Below are positions 50,308 through 60,800 of a DNA stretch of 64,000 bases, one piece after another. Origin of the DNA: Rhabditophanes sp. KR3021. Taxonomy: Eukaryota > Nematoda > Chromadorea > Rhabditida > Alloionematidae. The translations under genes and the position numbers were made by a program. Every line of letters starts with the position of its first letter. The first letter of the stretch is position 1. Below the pieces are notes generated by a model. It was not told the DNA's origin. It searched no databases and was given only the letters and a program-made list of their open reading frames with translations. The DNA lies in the NCBI GenBank assembly GCA_963281155.1, contig CAUJLY010000003.1, positions 6,696,001 through 6,760,000 of the forward strand. Direction: 5' to 3'.

Positions 50308-50863
50308 TTAGAATTGAACAAAGTGTTTGGGATTAAAGACAGGATACAATTTGTAGAGAAGTTGATAATTTTTAAGGTGGGACTCGACTTTGAATTCCCT
50401 TTTTAGACGAGTCAGTTCTTCTTCGATTTCAGCATCGTCTTCCCAGTGCATGGGGCCGAGGAAGGAGGTGTTGAGGCGTTTGAGGGCAGCGTTAAATTGG
50501 TCGTAGATTAGTGTGTAGTTGGGGCGAGCTTCGTATGCCAGGGTTTTGAGGTGTTGAACGATGATAAGGTATTCAGGGGCATTTGTCGCATAGTTCAGCA
50601 TCAGAGACTTCTTCCTTCATCTTCATGATCACTTTATTGTCTCGCTCCCCATTCCAAGCCTTTTTGCAATTCGATTATTGAGTAAAGTAACGACCACAAG
50701 TCTTCACCTCGCCTTGGTCTTTGTTGAGATGGACGTTGGGACTGCAGTACTTGGTGGTTCCTCTCAAAAAGACTTCTCTCCTGGGTGAATAGATAGGATA
50801 CCACCTAATATATGGAATTTGTTTTTCATGCTTGAATTCAAATTTCCGATGTTTATATTCCAT
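50308..50863 (-). pseudogene. CK1/TTBK-like kinase C-lobe pseudogene
   Basis: Three reading frames on the minus strand carry consecutive pieces of a casein kinase 1/tau-tubulin kinase-like C-lobe. The first, ending near 50720, has RREVFLRGTTKYCSPNVHLN, matching the FRGT-x-RYAS-x-x-x-H activation/APE segment. The next frame gives GEDLWSLLYSIIELQKGLEW, the helix F segment (DDLWSL-x-Y-x-x-x-E). Another frame gives NKVIMKMKEE. The final open frame, from about 50600 to 50308, gives APEYLIIVQHLKTLAYEARP and NYTLIYDQF, the terminal helices. The N-lobe, catalytic HRD and DFG motifs are missing. Several frame changes cannot be explained by introns, so this is a truncated, inactive copy of a family that is greatly expanded in nematodes. 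Confidence 0.7.
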
Positions 50864-50907
50864 TTCTTAATAAAATCTTTACTTAAATCTCCAGTAAAAG
50901 TAAGGAT

Positions 50908-51148
50908 GAGTGTTGCTGTCGCCTATAACAAGGTTTGTCGCGGTGTTGTGGTAAGTAACTAATATTTAACTAATCTAATACTACTATTAAGATTGTATTA
51001 AGCTTGATCAACGAGCCCGGTGCCCAACAAGGTTTTGAGCTTGAGATTCCGTTTCGGATCAAATCTTCAATCCAGCAACTCCTGGAGTAAGGAGATGCAA
51101 ATTTTGATTGCAAAGGTCGAAGAACAATGTTCATTTGCTGAGTCATAA
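50908..51148 (+). other. Short coding-like remnants, unrecognised
   Basis: ATG at 50908 begins MSVAVAYNKVCRGVV, followed by GTAAGT. About 50 bases later an open stretch reads LINEPGAQQGFELEIPFRIK and SSIQQLLE, then stops, and a further frame reads KEMQILIAKVEEQCSFAES. The acceptor before the second piece (attaag) is poor. It may be a small gene with a mis-read intron or a remnant. No family is recognised. Confidence 0.3.
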
Positions 51149-51150
51149 TA

Positions 51151-51941
51151 ATGAATGGAGTTTAAAAAATTGGTAAGCTATTTATGTAAATTCAATGTAG
51201 CTGTTTTTGGATCGACAAGGACGCTAATTCCTAACAATCGTGATCCAAATGATCGTATGAAGATGATTGGTAACAAGAAAAAGAGAATGAATGCCGAAGA
51301 AACCAAATGTTGGAAGCTGGGGAAAGTAATTCTAAAATCTCACAAATTGACCGTTTAAATCAAGATAACTTTTTGAAATGAACTCATCTCAATTAGAACA
51401 TTACTGTCAACTTCGCCAAATAGATGAATACTTTTAAAATGTCAAATATAAGCCACAACTACTATTAGAGGAAATCGTCACATCAAAAGTAAATTCATAA
51501 GGCAAAATAAAGTGGTGTATTTATACATACTATTTATTTAATATTTCCATGCTCCTTTGTTAATCTCGGTATTTAAATAAAGGATTCAATTATTCTTGTT
51601 TCATAGTGTTTGTCTTTGCCTCATTATCATAAAATCAATTTCCTTTATTAGCTATTCTTTTTAATACTTTAACACAACAATATTAACAACGTTGAACAAA
51701 GGTGGCTTTAATTAGAAAATTCATGTCTCCCCTCTTAAAGCGAAATAATCGTCATACCAACTTTTGAACTTTCATTATAAAGTCTACTTACTATAATATT
51801 TGATGATCTCTTGAATTTAAAGCATTGCCCTTAATAAAATGTTTCTGTTATCAGCAATCAAAAGCTACATATCTTGCGTAAGTCTCTATTTCAAATTAAA
51901 TGATAATAAAAGATATTTAGGCTATAGTCGGAGGTACAAAC
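51151..51941. other. Spacer
   Basis: A 67-codon frame at 51155-51358 rich in Lys/Arg/Asn has no support. ATTTAG ends at 51920, 21 bases before the next gene, as a possible trans-splice acceptor. Confidence 0.4.
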
Positions 51942-52517
51942 ATGGTTCTTTTAACAATTCAAAGAAGTTTACTGGCCTTCCTTGTATTAGCAGGCCAAAC
52001 ACCAATCTCACGCCACAACTATTTCTTCAACAATAGCCAAATGTCTGTGTACAGAATAATTAGGAACTTTGTCAACATTTTCCAACATCTTCGAAATTGG
52101 TTAGCGAAATGTTCAGGAAATAGATTAATGCTTGCAGCTCCTGTCCCATTCCTCTACGAAGACGACATAATTGATGAACAAATGTATAGTGATGATACTT
52201 ACATTGAGGAAATTGACACTTCAACAGGTAAATAAATTATTAAGTCACTATATTTATTTGAAGAGTCAAAGAGTATTTGTTATTGCGACTCTCAGAACAA
52301 TAGCTATCTAAGTATTGCGCCATTCAAGGCAGCCAAGTACTTAAGAAATGCTGTCTTTGATTATGTTGAATTTCCTGCTGAATCGGTTTTAAGAATTCCT
52401 ATTTCCGCAAATATTTCTATTAATGGGGAGTCTCTGTCAATTGATTACACGGCTACTGGGTCTTCAAATGATTCAGACGTTGAGGAAGAGCAATTTATAG
52501 ATGATGAAATATTTTAA
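51942..52517 (+). CDS. Orphan secreted protein with acidic regions, 179 aa
   Basis: Exons 51942-52227 and 52264-52517 flank a 36-base intron (GTAAAT...TTGAAG) in phase 1 and encode 179 residues. A probable signal peptide (MVLLTIQRSLLAFLVLAGQT) starts the protein. The middle has an acidic run, EDDIIDEQMYSDDTYIEEID. Exon 2 contains CYCDSQNN, a beta-like stretch (RIPISANISINGESLSIDYT) and a second acidic end, DSDVEEEQFIDDEIF. The 3' splice site is unusual (GAAG rather than TTTCAG) but is the only one that opens the second exon. No family is recognised. A secreted or extracellular-matrix role is inferred from the signal peptide only. Confidence 0.6.
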
Positions 52518-52764
52518 TTAGTGTTAATTTAGCTACGTGTATCGGTCTAATCAATTTGTGCTTATTCTGTAATAAAGTATGAAACTGTTTTTATTTAAAT
52601 TGTCATCTTCAAGCAAGGTAGTAATCATATCAGAAGCAGGCATACCAGCAATTAATTATATTTGTTTTGAGTAAAAGAATATTTATCACAATATGCTTTT
52701 TAATATATATTTATTGGATGACGCCTTCATTTGATTTACAAAACATTAATTAAAAACATTAGAA

Positions 52765-53001
52765 AAACGATGTCACAAAGGTATTGAATCCCATCAAATA
52801 ACACCTTTTAATGAACAACATGGTTCTCTAACATCCCTGGAACAGATAGAAAGAATGTACAGTGGATACTTTAGGTATCGTGATCTATTAGCTCCTGATC
52901 CCACTAATTTGCATTGCAACTCCTATAAGAAGAATGACTCTTTTCAGCATTTATTCCGAATTTTACAAATACTAAGGCAACGTATTTTTGAAATCAATTA
53001 A
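52765..53001 (+). other. Orphan exon-like open frame, 78 codons
   Basis: An open frame begins right after a CATTAG acceptor-like site at 52762 and ends at TAA 52999-53001. It reads like protein (KRCHKGIESHQITPFNEQHG, LEQIERMYSGYFRYRDLLAP, FQHLFRILQILRQR). There is no start codon at its beginning and no partner exon that I can identify. It may be the last exon of a gene whose other exons are lost or unrecognised, or a pseudogene piece. Confidence 0.4.
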
Positions 53002-53656
53002 TAATTTTAAACTGTGCGATGAGTATCATAAATCTAATTCCCTTGAAACATACTATTTGTTTTTAAATGAAAGACTTGGCAGCGCTTGCCAAAGTGATAT
53101 TGTTAATTGCTTGGTATTGTCTCCGAAAAACAACTAATAAATAGTATTGGGAGGAAAACATTTTTCATGATCTATTTTTATTTATTGTTTTGACAAAAAT
53201 GTTTATATTATTGGCACTAAGAAAGAATATCATATAAATATTAGATTGTCTTTATAATTAAAAGACAATTATTCAACCATTGTAATCCTCAACCGAAGAG
53301 ACCCATTAAACAATTGGAATTGTGCTCCGTATAGTATTAGTGATATCGAACCACCGACCACTTAATGTATTTTATATGTAACCTGCTGTTGCTGCTTCCA
53401 GTAGACTCAACACATCTTTCCGACAATAGTTTTGAGTTACTACTAGTTGGTAATATCATAAGACTAGTGGTGTTGCCAGAGAAAATAGCAGTCTCTATTT
53501 GTTTGCCTTTCAATAAATAGTACATCGTACAAGGGGCGTAAATTCAGTTTCGGCACATACTATATATGCACAATTATGAACTTGTCAGTTCCACAACCTA
53601 AGGTACAGTCTCTATTACATTAAACTTTTTTGGAAGTTTTTGTACAAGTTATTTGA
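53002..53656. other. Spacer upstream of CYB5R4
   Basis: AT-rich; no element recognised. Confidence 0.4.
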
Positions 53657-55163
53657 ATGTCTTCATTTTGCAGTCAATTATTTCAGCTATTAGGTGGAGA
53701 TCGGATCACTAAAACGGGACGAAACAAGGTCAATCTTGGGCCAGGTAAAAGTTTGTCAGATTGGATTGTCAAGGCAGGAGAAAGGAATGGTTGTGGGAAA
53801 GAAAAGGATTTAATTAGTGAAGTTGAATTAGCAAAGCACGACAAAATAAACGACTGCTGGATTGCAATCCATGGGAAAGTGTATGACGTCACCGACTATT
53901 TAGCGTATCACCCGGGTGGTGTTCCTGAAATAGTTGCTCACGCTGGTAAAGATGCCACACTGGCATTCGAAGAGATTCATGGGTGGATAAATTATCAAGG
54001 TTTTCTTCGAAACTATTGCATGGGAGTTTATAGAGGAGCTAGAGTTCAAAGTAAGTTTAAATATTTTAGTACGATCTTATCAATTTATTTTAACAGGTCG
54101 CAAATTAGAATGTCAAGATTCTCTTGACACAACGAACGCGGAATTATCAATGAAAATTTTAAGAGACAAAGAGATTCGTATAAAGAAAATGTGTGATAGC
54201 AGTGTAGCTATAATTAGCAACAAATGGAAAAACTTAGGTCTGAACAATTTCACATTTTCCGTGACAGATGGAATTTTGTCTGTCCGTATCAAACATTTCC
54301 ACGACATCCCTTATCAATTCGAGTTTCCTGCTGATGACACGATGGAGTTTGGTAACTTCTCAGTTATTTGTTCAAGAAACAAATTTACTATTGAATCCAA
54401 AAAACCATTAAACGCCCAAATATTTGATGAACGCAAGTGGAGTGTGTCTGAAGCCGTCGGAACAAGATACCATCGCTCTCAAATAGTGGAAAAGACGAAG
54501 GTTACTCATGATACGTTCAAATTTAGATTGTCATTTCCTTTGAATAGCTGTATACGTATTCCTGTTGGCCATCATGTTGTGTTGAGGCATTTAGTGCGAA
54601 ATAACAGGGTTTCCCGGGCTTATACTCCAATCTCAGTTACTGACAAGGAAATCGAATTTTTAATTAAAGTGTATGACGATGGTTTGTTGACACCAACTTT
54701 AGGAAGTTTAGAAGTAGACAATTTTATAGAAATGAGTGATAGCATAGGAAAGATAGATTTTACTGAAGGTTTTGAAAACGAAAGGAAAGTACTTTGTTTA
54801 GGAGCAGGAACTGGATTAACCCCCATGCTCAGGCTGATTAATGATAGAATCGACAAGGGAATTGACACTGCTTTGTTGCTATTTAATAAAAAGTTTGAAG
54901 ATATTGTTCCAGATATATTCTTACCAACCACAAACAAGCACTTTTATTTCAAGAATATCTTAAGTCAGGAAACTAACGAATCAGTTAACTCAAAACACGA
55001 ATATGCTTTAGGAAAGATTAGTTGTTCGGTACTGGAGCAACTCGCAGACATTCATTCGAGACAAATATTCATATGTGGTCCTTACAATTTTACCTCATTA
55101 GCTCAATCTTTGTTAAAAGAATTGAATGTTTTCCCTGAAAATGTTCATGTCTTCGATGGTTAA
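53657..55163 (+). CDS. CYB5R4: Cytochrome b5 / CS / b5-reductase fusion (Ncb5or)
   Basis: Exons 53657-54050 and 54097-55163 flank a 46-base GT-AG intron in phase 1 and encode 486 residues (human CYB5R4: 521). The cytochrome b5 domain spans about residues 50-128, with the haem ligands in HPGG (H85) and EIHGWINYQ (H108). A CS/p23-like domain follows at about 155-240 (NKWKNLGLNNFTFSVTDGIL). The flavin reductase occupies the rest: SRAYTPISV is the FAD-binding R-x-Y-T/S motif, LGAGTGLTPMLRLI binds NADH, and FICGPYNFTS is the CGP motif. The enzyme transfers electrons from NAD(P)H through FAD to haem and sits at the ER; in mammals it supports fatty-acid desaturation and stress resistance. The three-domain order confirms Ncb5or rather than a plain reductase. 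Confidence 0.93.
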
Positions 55164-55646
55164 ATTAGTTTTGTCCTCATTATTTGTGTTTCTCGAATTC
55201 TTATAAGCTCATTAAAATATTTGTCTTTACTGCTTAACTTGTTTATCGTTTCTCGGTTTAGTACTGATCAAATATCTTTTTTATATAATATCGTAAACAA
55301 CTTTTGATTGGCCAACTTCCAGATACAACTTGAACTAGGTTTTTAAAAAACTGTCAAAAGAACGACCTTCCAACGGACGACTATCTTGGACAGAAATAGA
55401 TGTAAGTTTATTTTAACACTAAATATCAAATAATATTAGGCTAAATTGATCTCGTTATCACGCCACCATTATCCTATTTCTCGTAAACAACTCATATAAA
55501 TTATCCTTTTAACAGCATCTTATGACTTTTGACCCCACGTTATTTCTATATTATTCATCGTCATCACATATCATGCCCCTCATCCTCACATTCTTTCAGA
55601 ATTTCGTCACGGGCAAAAATAGCTATTAGCCTACATCTTCTTAAAA
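55164..55646. other. Spacer between CYB5R4 and COX11
   Basis: Two head-to-tail genes are separated by about 480 bases. No operon-type short spacing or recognisable element is seen. Confidence 0.4.
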
Positions 55647-56384
55647 ATGATTACACTTAAAAGCCTGATTAGGTTGACGAAATGTGTCTCGACAAAAAGA
55701 GTCTTCCTGCCTACACTTGCAAGGGCATGTCAGCAGGGAAATACCTTCACAAGTATGAGGACCTTTTATGGAAAGCCTGTAAACAGTGGTGGAAGTAGAG
55801 ATTCAATGTACTATGTTTTGTCACTGGGTGTGGTTTTCGTGGGACTTTCCTTTGCAGCAATTCCGGCTTACAGGATCTTCTGCGAGTCAACTTCATTTGG
55901 GGGTGTTACTCAAGTGGCTTCAGACTTTGAAAAAATTCAAAAGATGGAGAAGGTTAAAGACAGACTGATTAGAGTCCAATTTAATGCAGACGTCCCTTCC
56001 TCGATGCGATGGAACTTCAAGCCCTTACAAAACGAAATTTTTGTTCATCCTGGGGAGACAGCACTCGCCTTTTATACTGCTAAAAACCCAACACCTAAGC
56101 CTATTGTCGGCATTTCCTCTTACAATCTAACACCATTTCAAGCAGCTTATTACTTCACCAAAATCCAGTGTTTCTGCTTCGAAGAGCAAATCCTAAATCC
56201 AGGAGAAGAAGTTGATCTACCCGTATTCTTCTACATCGACCCGGACTATGCAAATGACCCCAACCTCGAATATCTCGATAACATCCTTCTCAGTTATACG
56301 TTCTTTGAAGCCAAATCAGATTTGAAGCTACCTGATCCATTCGATCCTAAAAATAGACCCAAAATCGAATCTGAAAAACAATAG
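55647..56384 (+). CDS. COX11: Cytochrome c oxidase assembly protein COX11
   Basis: This intronless gene encodes 245 residues. A basic mitochondrial presequence (LIRLTKCVSTKRVFLPTLAR) precedes one transmembrane helix at about residues 52-76 (YYVLSLGVVFVGLSFAAIPA then YRIFC). The copper domain has the invariant CFCF in KIQCFCFEEQILNPGEEVDL, the DVPSSMRWNFKP and VHPGETALAFYTAKNP signatures and FFYIDPDYANDPNL. COX11 is an inner-membrane chaperone that delivers copper to the CuB site of COX1 during complex IV assembly. Length agrees with animal COX11. The start ATG gives a good presequence. Confidence 0.96.
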   Translation: MITLKSLIRLTKCVSTKRVFLPTLARACQQGNTFTSMRTFYGKPVNSGGSRDSMYYVLSLGVVFVGLSFAAIPAYRIFCESTSFGGVTQVASDFEKIQKMEKVKDRLIRVQFNADVPSSMRWNFKPLQNEIFVHPGETALAFYTAKNPTPKPIVGISSYNLTPFQAAYYFTKIQCFCFEEQILNPGEEVDLPVFFYIDPDYANDPNLEYLDNILLSYTFFEAKSDLKLPDPFDPKNRPKIESEKQ

Positions 56385-57873
56385 TTCGTAGTTGTCTCCT
56401 CGTTTAATCTTATAGTGTGGCGTGTGTATGTGTGTGAAATTTATAATATTTTCCCAGTACCTTTTAAAAAATATTTATTTTAAAATAGACGCTTGTTATT
56501 GTTATTGTTCAAATTTTATTAAAATCAATCCAACTACAATTCTCCTTTTTAACTTATTTTTTATCATAAATGTCGTCATCATTTCTTTGTGCTAAAGTGG
56601 TCCTTTTGTGTTTGGAAGGTTCATTTTAGGATCAACAAATTCAAACAAGTAAACAAATAAGACTGCAGAGAAGTCATGCGACGATGCAATTTATATTATG
56701 TACAATATGTATTTATGTAAATGTTGTTAAAATAATACACTTTTTGTTGTAGCCCCCCGTAACATATGAATGTCAGAATGTTTTTATTTATTGTGTTGAT
56801 TAAAGTGACGACAAATTGTCTGAAACAAATATTGAATCGTTACAAAGGTGATTCATTTTCCCATTGCATCCCTATTTATTCAAGTAAACTGAACTATATC
56901 TGTCCATTTTATTTATAAACATTCATTTTAATTTGTGTCAAAACAAAATATTTTATTTATAACATCCATCACCCCACCAGCCTTCACACTTATACTCTTT
57001 CCGGTACAACATTACCAAACTTACTTAAAACCAACCACCAAAGGTTGTTCAAACCACCAAAATGTGTTTTTATGTATTGGTCTTTCCAAACAACGCCTAA
57101 ATCAAACTTTGTGATTTCACTAATCTCTACCCATAACAGCACCACACATAAGGATCCAGATAATGGTTAGAGCATTCTTGGAAGATCAAAGCTACGCACT
57201 CTGTCTGCACTTAATCATCCATTTAATATACTACCTTACCACATATTATATATTGAGTAATCTTATGATAAATTTAGATCAGCTGGTACAACCCATCTTT
57301 TTCGGCTGTTTTAAATATAGACAAAAATGATGTATATAAATCTTTTAAACACTTCCATCCAACGACATACTCACTCAGTATATCTCCATCTTTAATATAT
57401 AGTAAAATATAAATTAAAGTAAAAGACAAAAAAGATGAAATATGTTTAAACATTTTTTGTCTTAATTATGTGTACATAATTACATGTACGTTTCTCTTCC
57501 ACAAAGACACAGAACCAAAAAAGAATCCTTTTGTTACAATCTCACCATGTCCTTATAATATTGTTGTATGTATGTGTAAATGTTTGATAGGTTAATGTGA
57601 ACCAAATCACAATTGATAAGAAGACACAAATTATTTGATCTGCAACTGTTCTTTTGATTTAAGAGTATTTCATGGCCAATTGGCGAAGTTGTACTTGACA
57701 AGGGCTTGTCGTTTTGTTAACGCTAATTGTATATAAGGCAATCGTTTTTGATTTTAATTTTGTCTGTTTATTTCTAGATTTTAATTTTGATACTGGTAAA
57801 CGACTTTTGGAAGCAACAATTGTCGTGACCTTTGAAAATCGTATATATTTATATTTTTCTATAATAAAAGAAA
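56385..57873. other. Spacer upstream of PPIP5K
   Basis: 1.5 kb of AT-rich DNA with CA/AC patches (accaccaaaggttgttc near 57050). Small frames at 57659-57911 on both strands shadow each other and lack support. No conserved element is recognised. Confidence 0.4.
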
Positions 57874-60800
57874 ATGGAACCCGAGTCAGAATCAAGCTGC
57901 CGTGGATCTAAACGCGACCGCAGTGCCGGCCAAAAACGCTCCCTAAACGATGACGGCCACACCTCAGACACCGAAGCTAAACCAGCCAAATTCAAAAGAG
58001 TATGTTTGGAATCTTGTTTTGATACAAACTTACACAAACCTGTTAGTAACCTGTCTCTCTCTTTCAGATCGTGATAGGAATCTGTGCTATGGACCGGAAA
58101 TCATCCAGCAAACCAATGAAAGCAATCATCGGCAAGATGCTAGAATATTACGGTGAATGGCTTGAATTCATCGTCTTTCCCGAAGACGTTATCCTCAACA
58201 AAGCCGTCGACGAATGGCCTCTCTGTAACTGCCTGATAAGTTTCCATGCTACAGACTTTCCACTAGCAAAGGCAATCGAGTATGAAAGGTTAAGACGACC
58301 ATACGTTATTAATGACTTGCATAGGCAGTTTGATTTGGTAAGTACATTGGAAGTTGTTTACCATTTTTTAATGGTTGAGTGTGACGTCTTTGGTAAAAAT
58401 AATGTAATGTTATTGTATTATAGTTAGATAGAAGAAAGGTGTTCAGAGCCTTGGAAAGAGCCAAAATTGATCATCCACGGTATGGTGTCATTATCAGAGA
58501 TGAGAATGGTGTTTCAGATTCGAAGCTTGAAGAATTTAATGATCATATTGAAATCAATGGCCAGGTCTTTAACAAGCCTTTTGTGGAGAAACCTGTGTCG
58601 GCTGAAGATCACAACGTCTACATCTACTATCCATCATCTGTTGGTGGTGGAAGTCAAAGATTATTTCGTAAAATTAATGATCGCAGCTCAGTTTACCACC
58701 ATCGGAGTACTGTTAGAAGAGAGGGATCTTATATTTATGAAGGTAAGCTTTTTAAAGTTATTGAGATCAGTAATCGCCAAGTTGCCTCAGGTTGGAGGTT
58801 TTTAAAGTTGATAGATATTGGTGATTAAAGACAGACTTTATTTCAGAATTCATTCCGGCTGATGGAGTTGATGTGAAGGTGTATGCAGTTGGTCCCTTTT
58901 ACGCTCATTCGGAAGCTAGAAAAGCAGCTTCATTAGATGGCAAAGTTGAAAGAGATGCAGATGGGAAAGAAGTTAGGTATCCAGTGATCTTGAGTGCAAA
59001 AGAAAAGACTTTAGCCAGAAAAGTGGTTTTGGCTTTTGGACAAACTGTGTGTGGATTTGACTTACTTAGAGCCAATGGAAAGAGTTATGTCTGTGATGTA
59101 AATGGATTTTCATTTGTCAAGTCTTCCACTAAGTATTACGAAGATACTGCTAAGATATTGGGGAATACCATTTTAAGAAGACTTGCCCATCAGTTCCAGA
59201 TGCCTTGGCAAATGCCTCCACAAGAAGATGACCCACCCGTAGTGTCGACTTCATCGGGCAAGTTGATGGAGTTGAGATGCGTGTTGGCAGTCATCAGACA
59301 TGGTGACCGAACTCCTAAACAAAAGATGAAGGTTTTGGTTACAGATGAGCGTTTCGTGGAGCTTTACAAACGCAACGATGGTCTCGGTCGTAAGGAAATC
59401 AAAATGAAGAAGCCTAACCAGTTGATGGAAGTATTGGAGTTAATCAGAGAGATCCTCCACGAAAACCAGGTTAGTTGGTCAAAATGTATAGCATCTTTAG
59501 GAAGCTTACTTTAATCCAATAAAATATATTAACCCTTTTGTGAAATACTCAGGACCGTCGCCTTGACTTGACTCAAGAAATTTGCGAAGCCCCGGCCGAC
59601 TCAACGCGCGGCCTCGAACTCGAGTGTGAAAAAGTAGAGGCCACTATCAAAAAATTCGACCAAATGCGCTGCGTCCTCGAAATGTACATAATAAATGTTT
59701 ATCGTGAAGTTTGTTGGAACAGCACCACCTCAAACGAACCTTCATACATTCCTTCTGATCGTTTTTCTTTTTCATTGGTTGGTTTGCCATGGGATGAGCA
59801 GGAAAATGTTGCTCCCCCTCAATTACCTATCTATCGTTTACCATTCAGGGAGTTGAGTGAATCGGACCTGAGTAGAAATTTCTTTCCTCTCATGGCTTAG
59901 GCTAATTAATCGACACTTTTCTTTTTAAAAATTATCAACCTAAAAATAATAAGATCTTTCTGGTAGAACTATATAACCTCACTCACATAAAGCGTATCAT
60001 CAACCTTCACTTGCAAACGAGCCTGTTCTGTACATTTTTTCTTCAATTTTTTGTAAATTATTGTTTTTATGTTTATAGTATTTTTGTTAAAAAAGATTGT
60101 ATATTGTAACTTTGTATGTTAACATGAATGCAATTAAAAAAGTATATTTTTGTTGTGTTTTGTTGATTAAAAAAATATTGACAAAAAGGGTTTAGAAGGG
60201 GTTTGATTGAAAATAATAAATAACATGCACATAAAAAAGATAAATCGATCAGAAAGGGTGTTGGGAATTAAGTAGTGTTGTTGTTAATGAAAAATCTAAA
60301 TACATAAATAACTGATGACACCCATTTCTAGGTATGGCCACTTTTCTGGAATCAACAGAAAAGTTCAAATGAAGTATGTTAAGCCAAAGAAAGACAAGGA
60401 CGCTAATAAAGGTTCAGAGACTGAGGAAGTTATTAGTTCGACGCAACCTACTTTGATGTTGATTCTTAAGTGGGGCGGTGAATTGACGACTGCCGGCAAG
60501 ATTCAATCTGAAAGTTTAGGTAAGTGCCTTTCAATTTGCGACCATAAATCAAGACCCCCACAGACTAACATGAACAAAAATATAACTAAAAAAGATTAAT
60601 CAAAATTACTATTATTACCATTAAATAGAGATAAAAAAGACACAGTTACAAATTTTATTGGAAACGTTAAATAGAGCACAATTTAAAGATAGCTTAAATC
60701 TAAGTTTAAGTAAAGTCAGGATTAAAGTTTAGCTCTAAGCTTCTTATTCAGGATAGTCAAATACGACACCATGCAGGTGAATTTTACAATTAGAGTCTCA

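Noticed and set aside
50675..50863. Reading this frame as a degenerate NDUFS6 C terminus (NVHLNKDQGEVKTCG)
   Set aside because: The neighbouring frames carry kinase helix-F and terminal-helix motifs, and FLRGTTKYCSPNVH fits the kinase activation segment much better.
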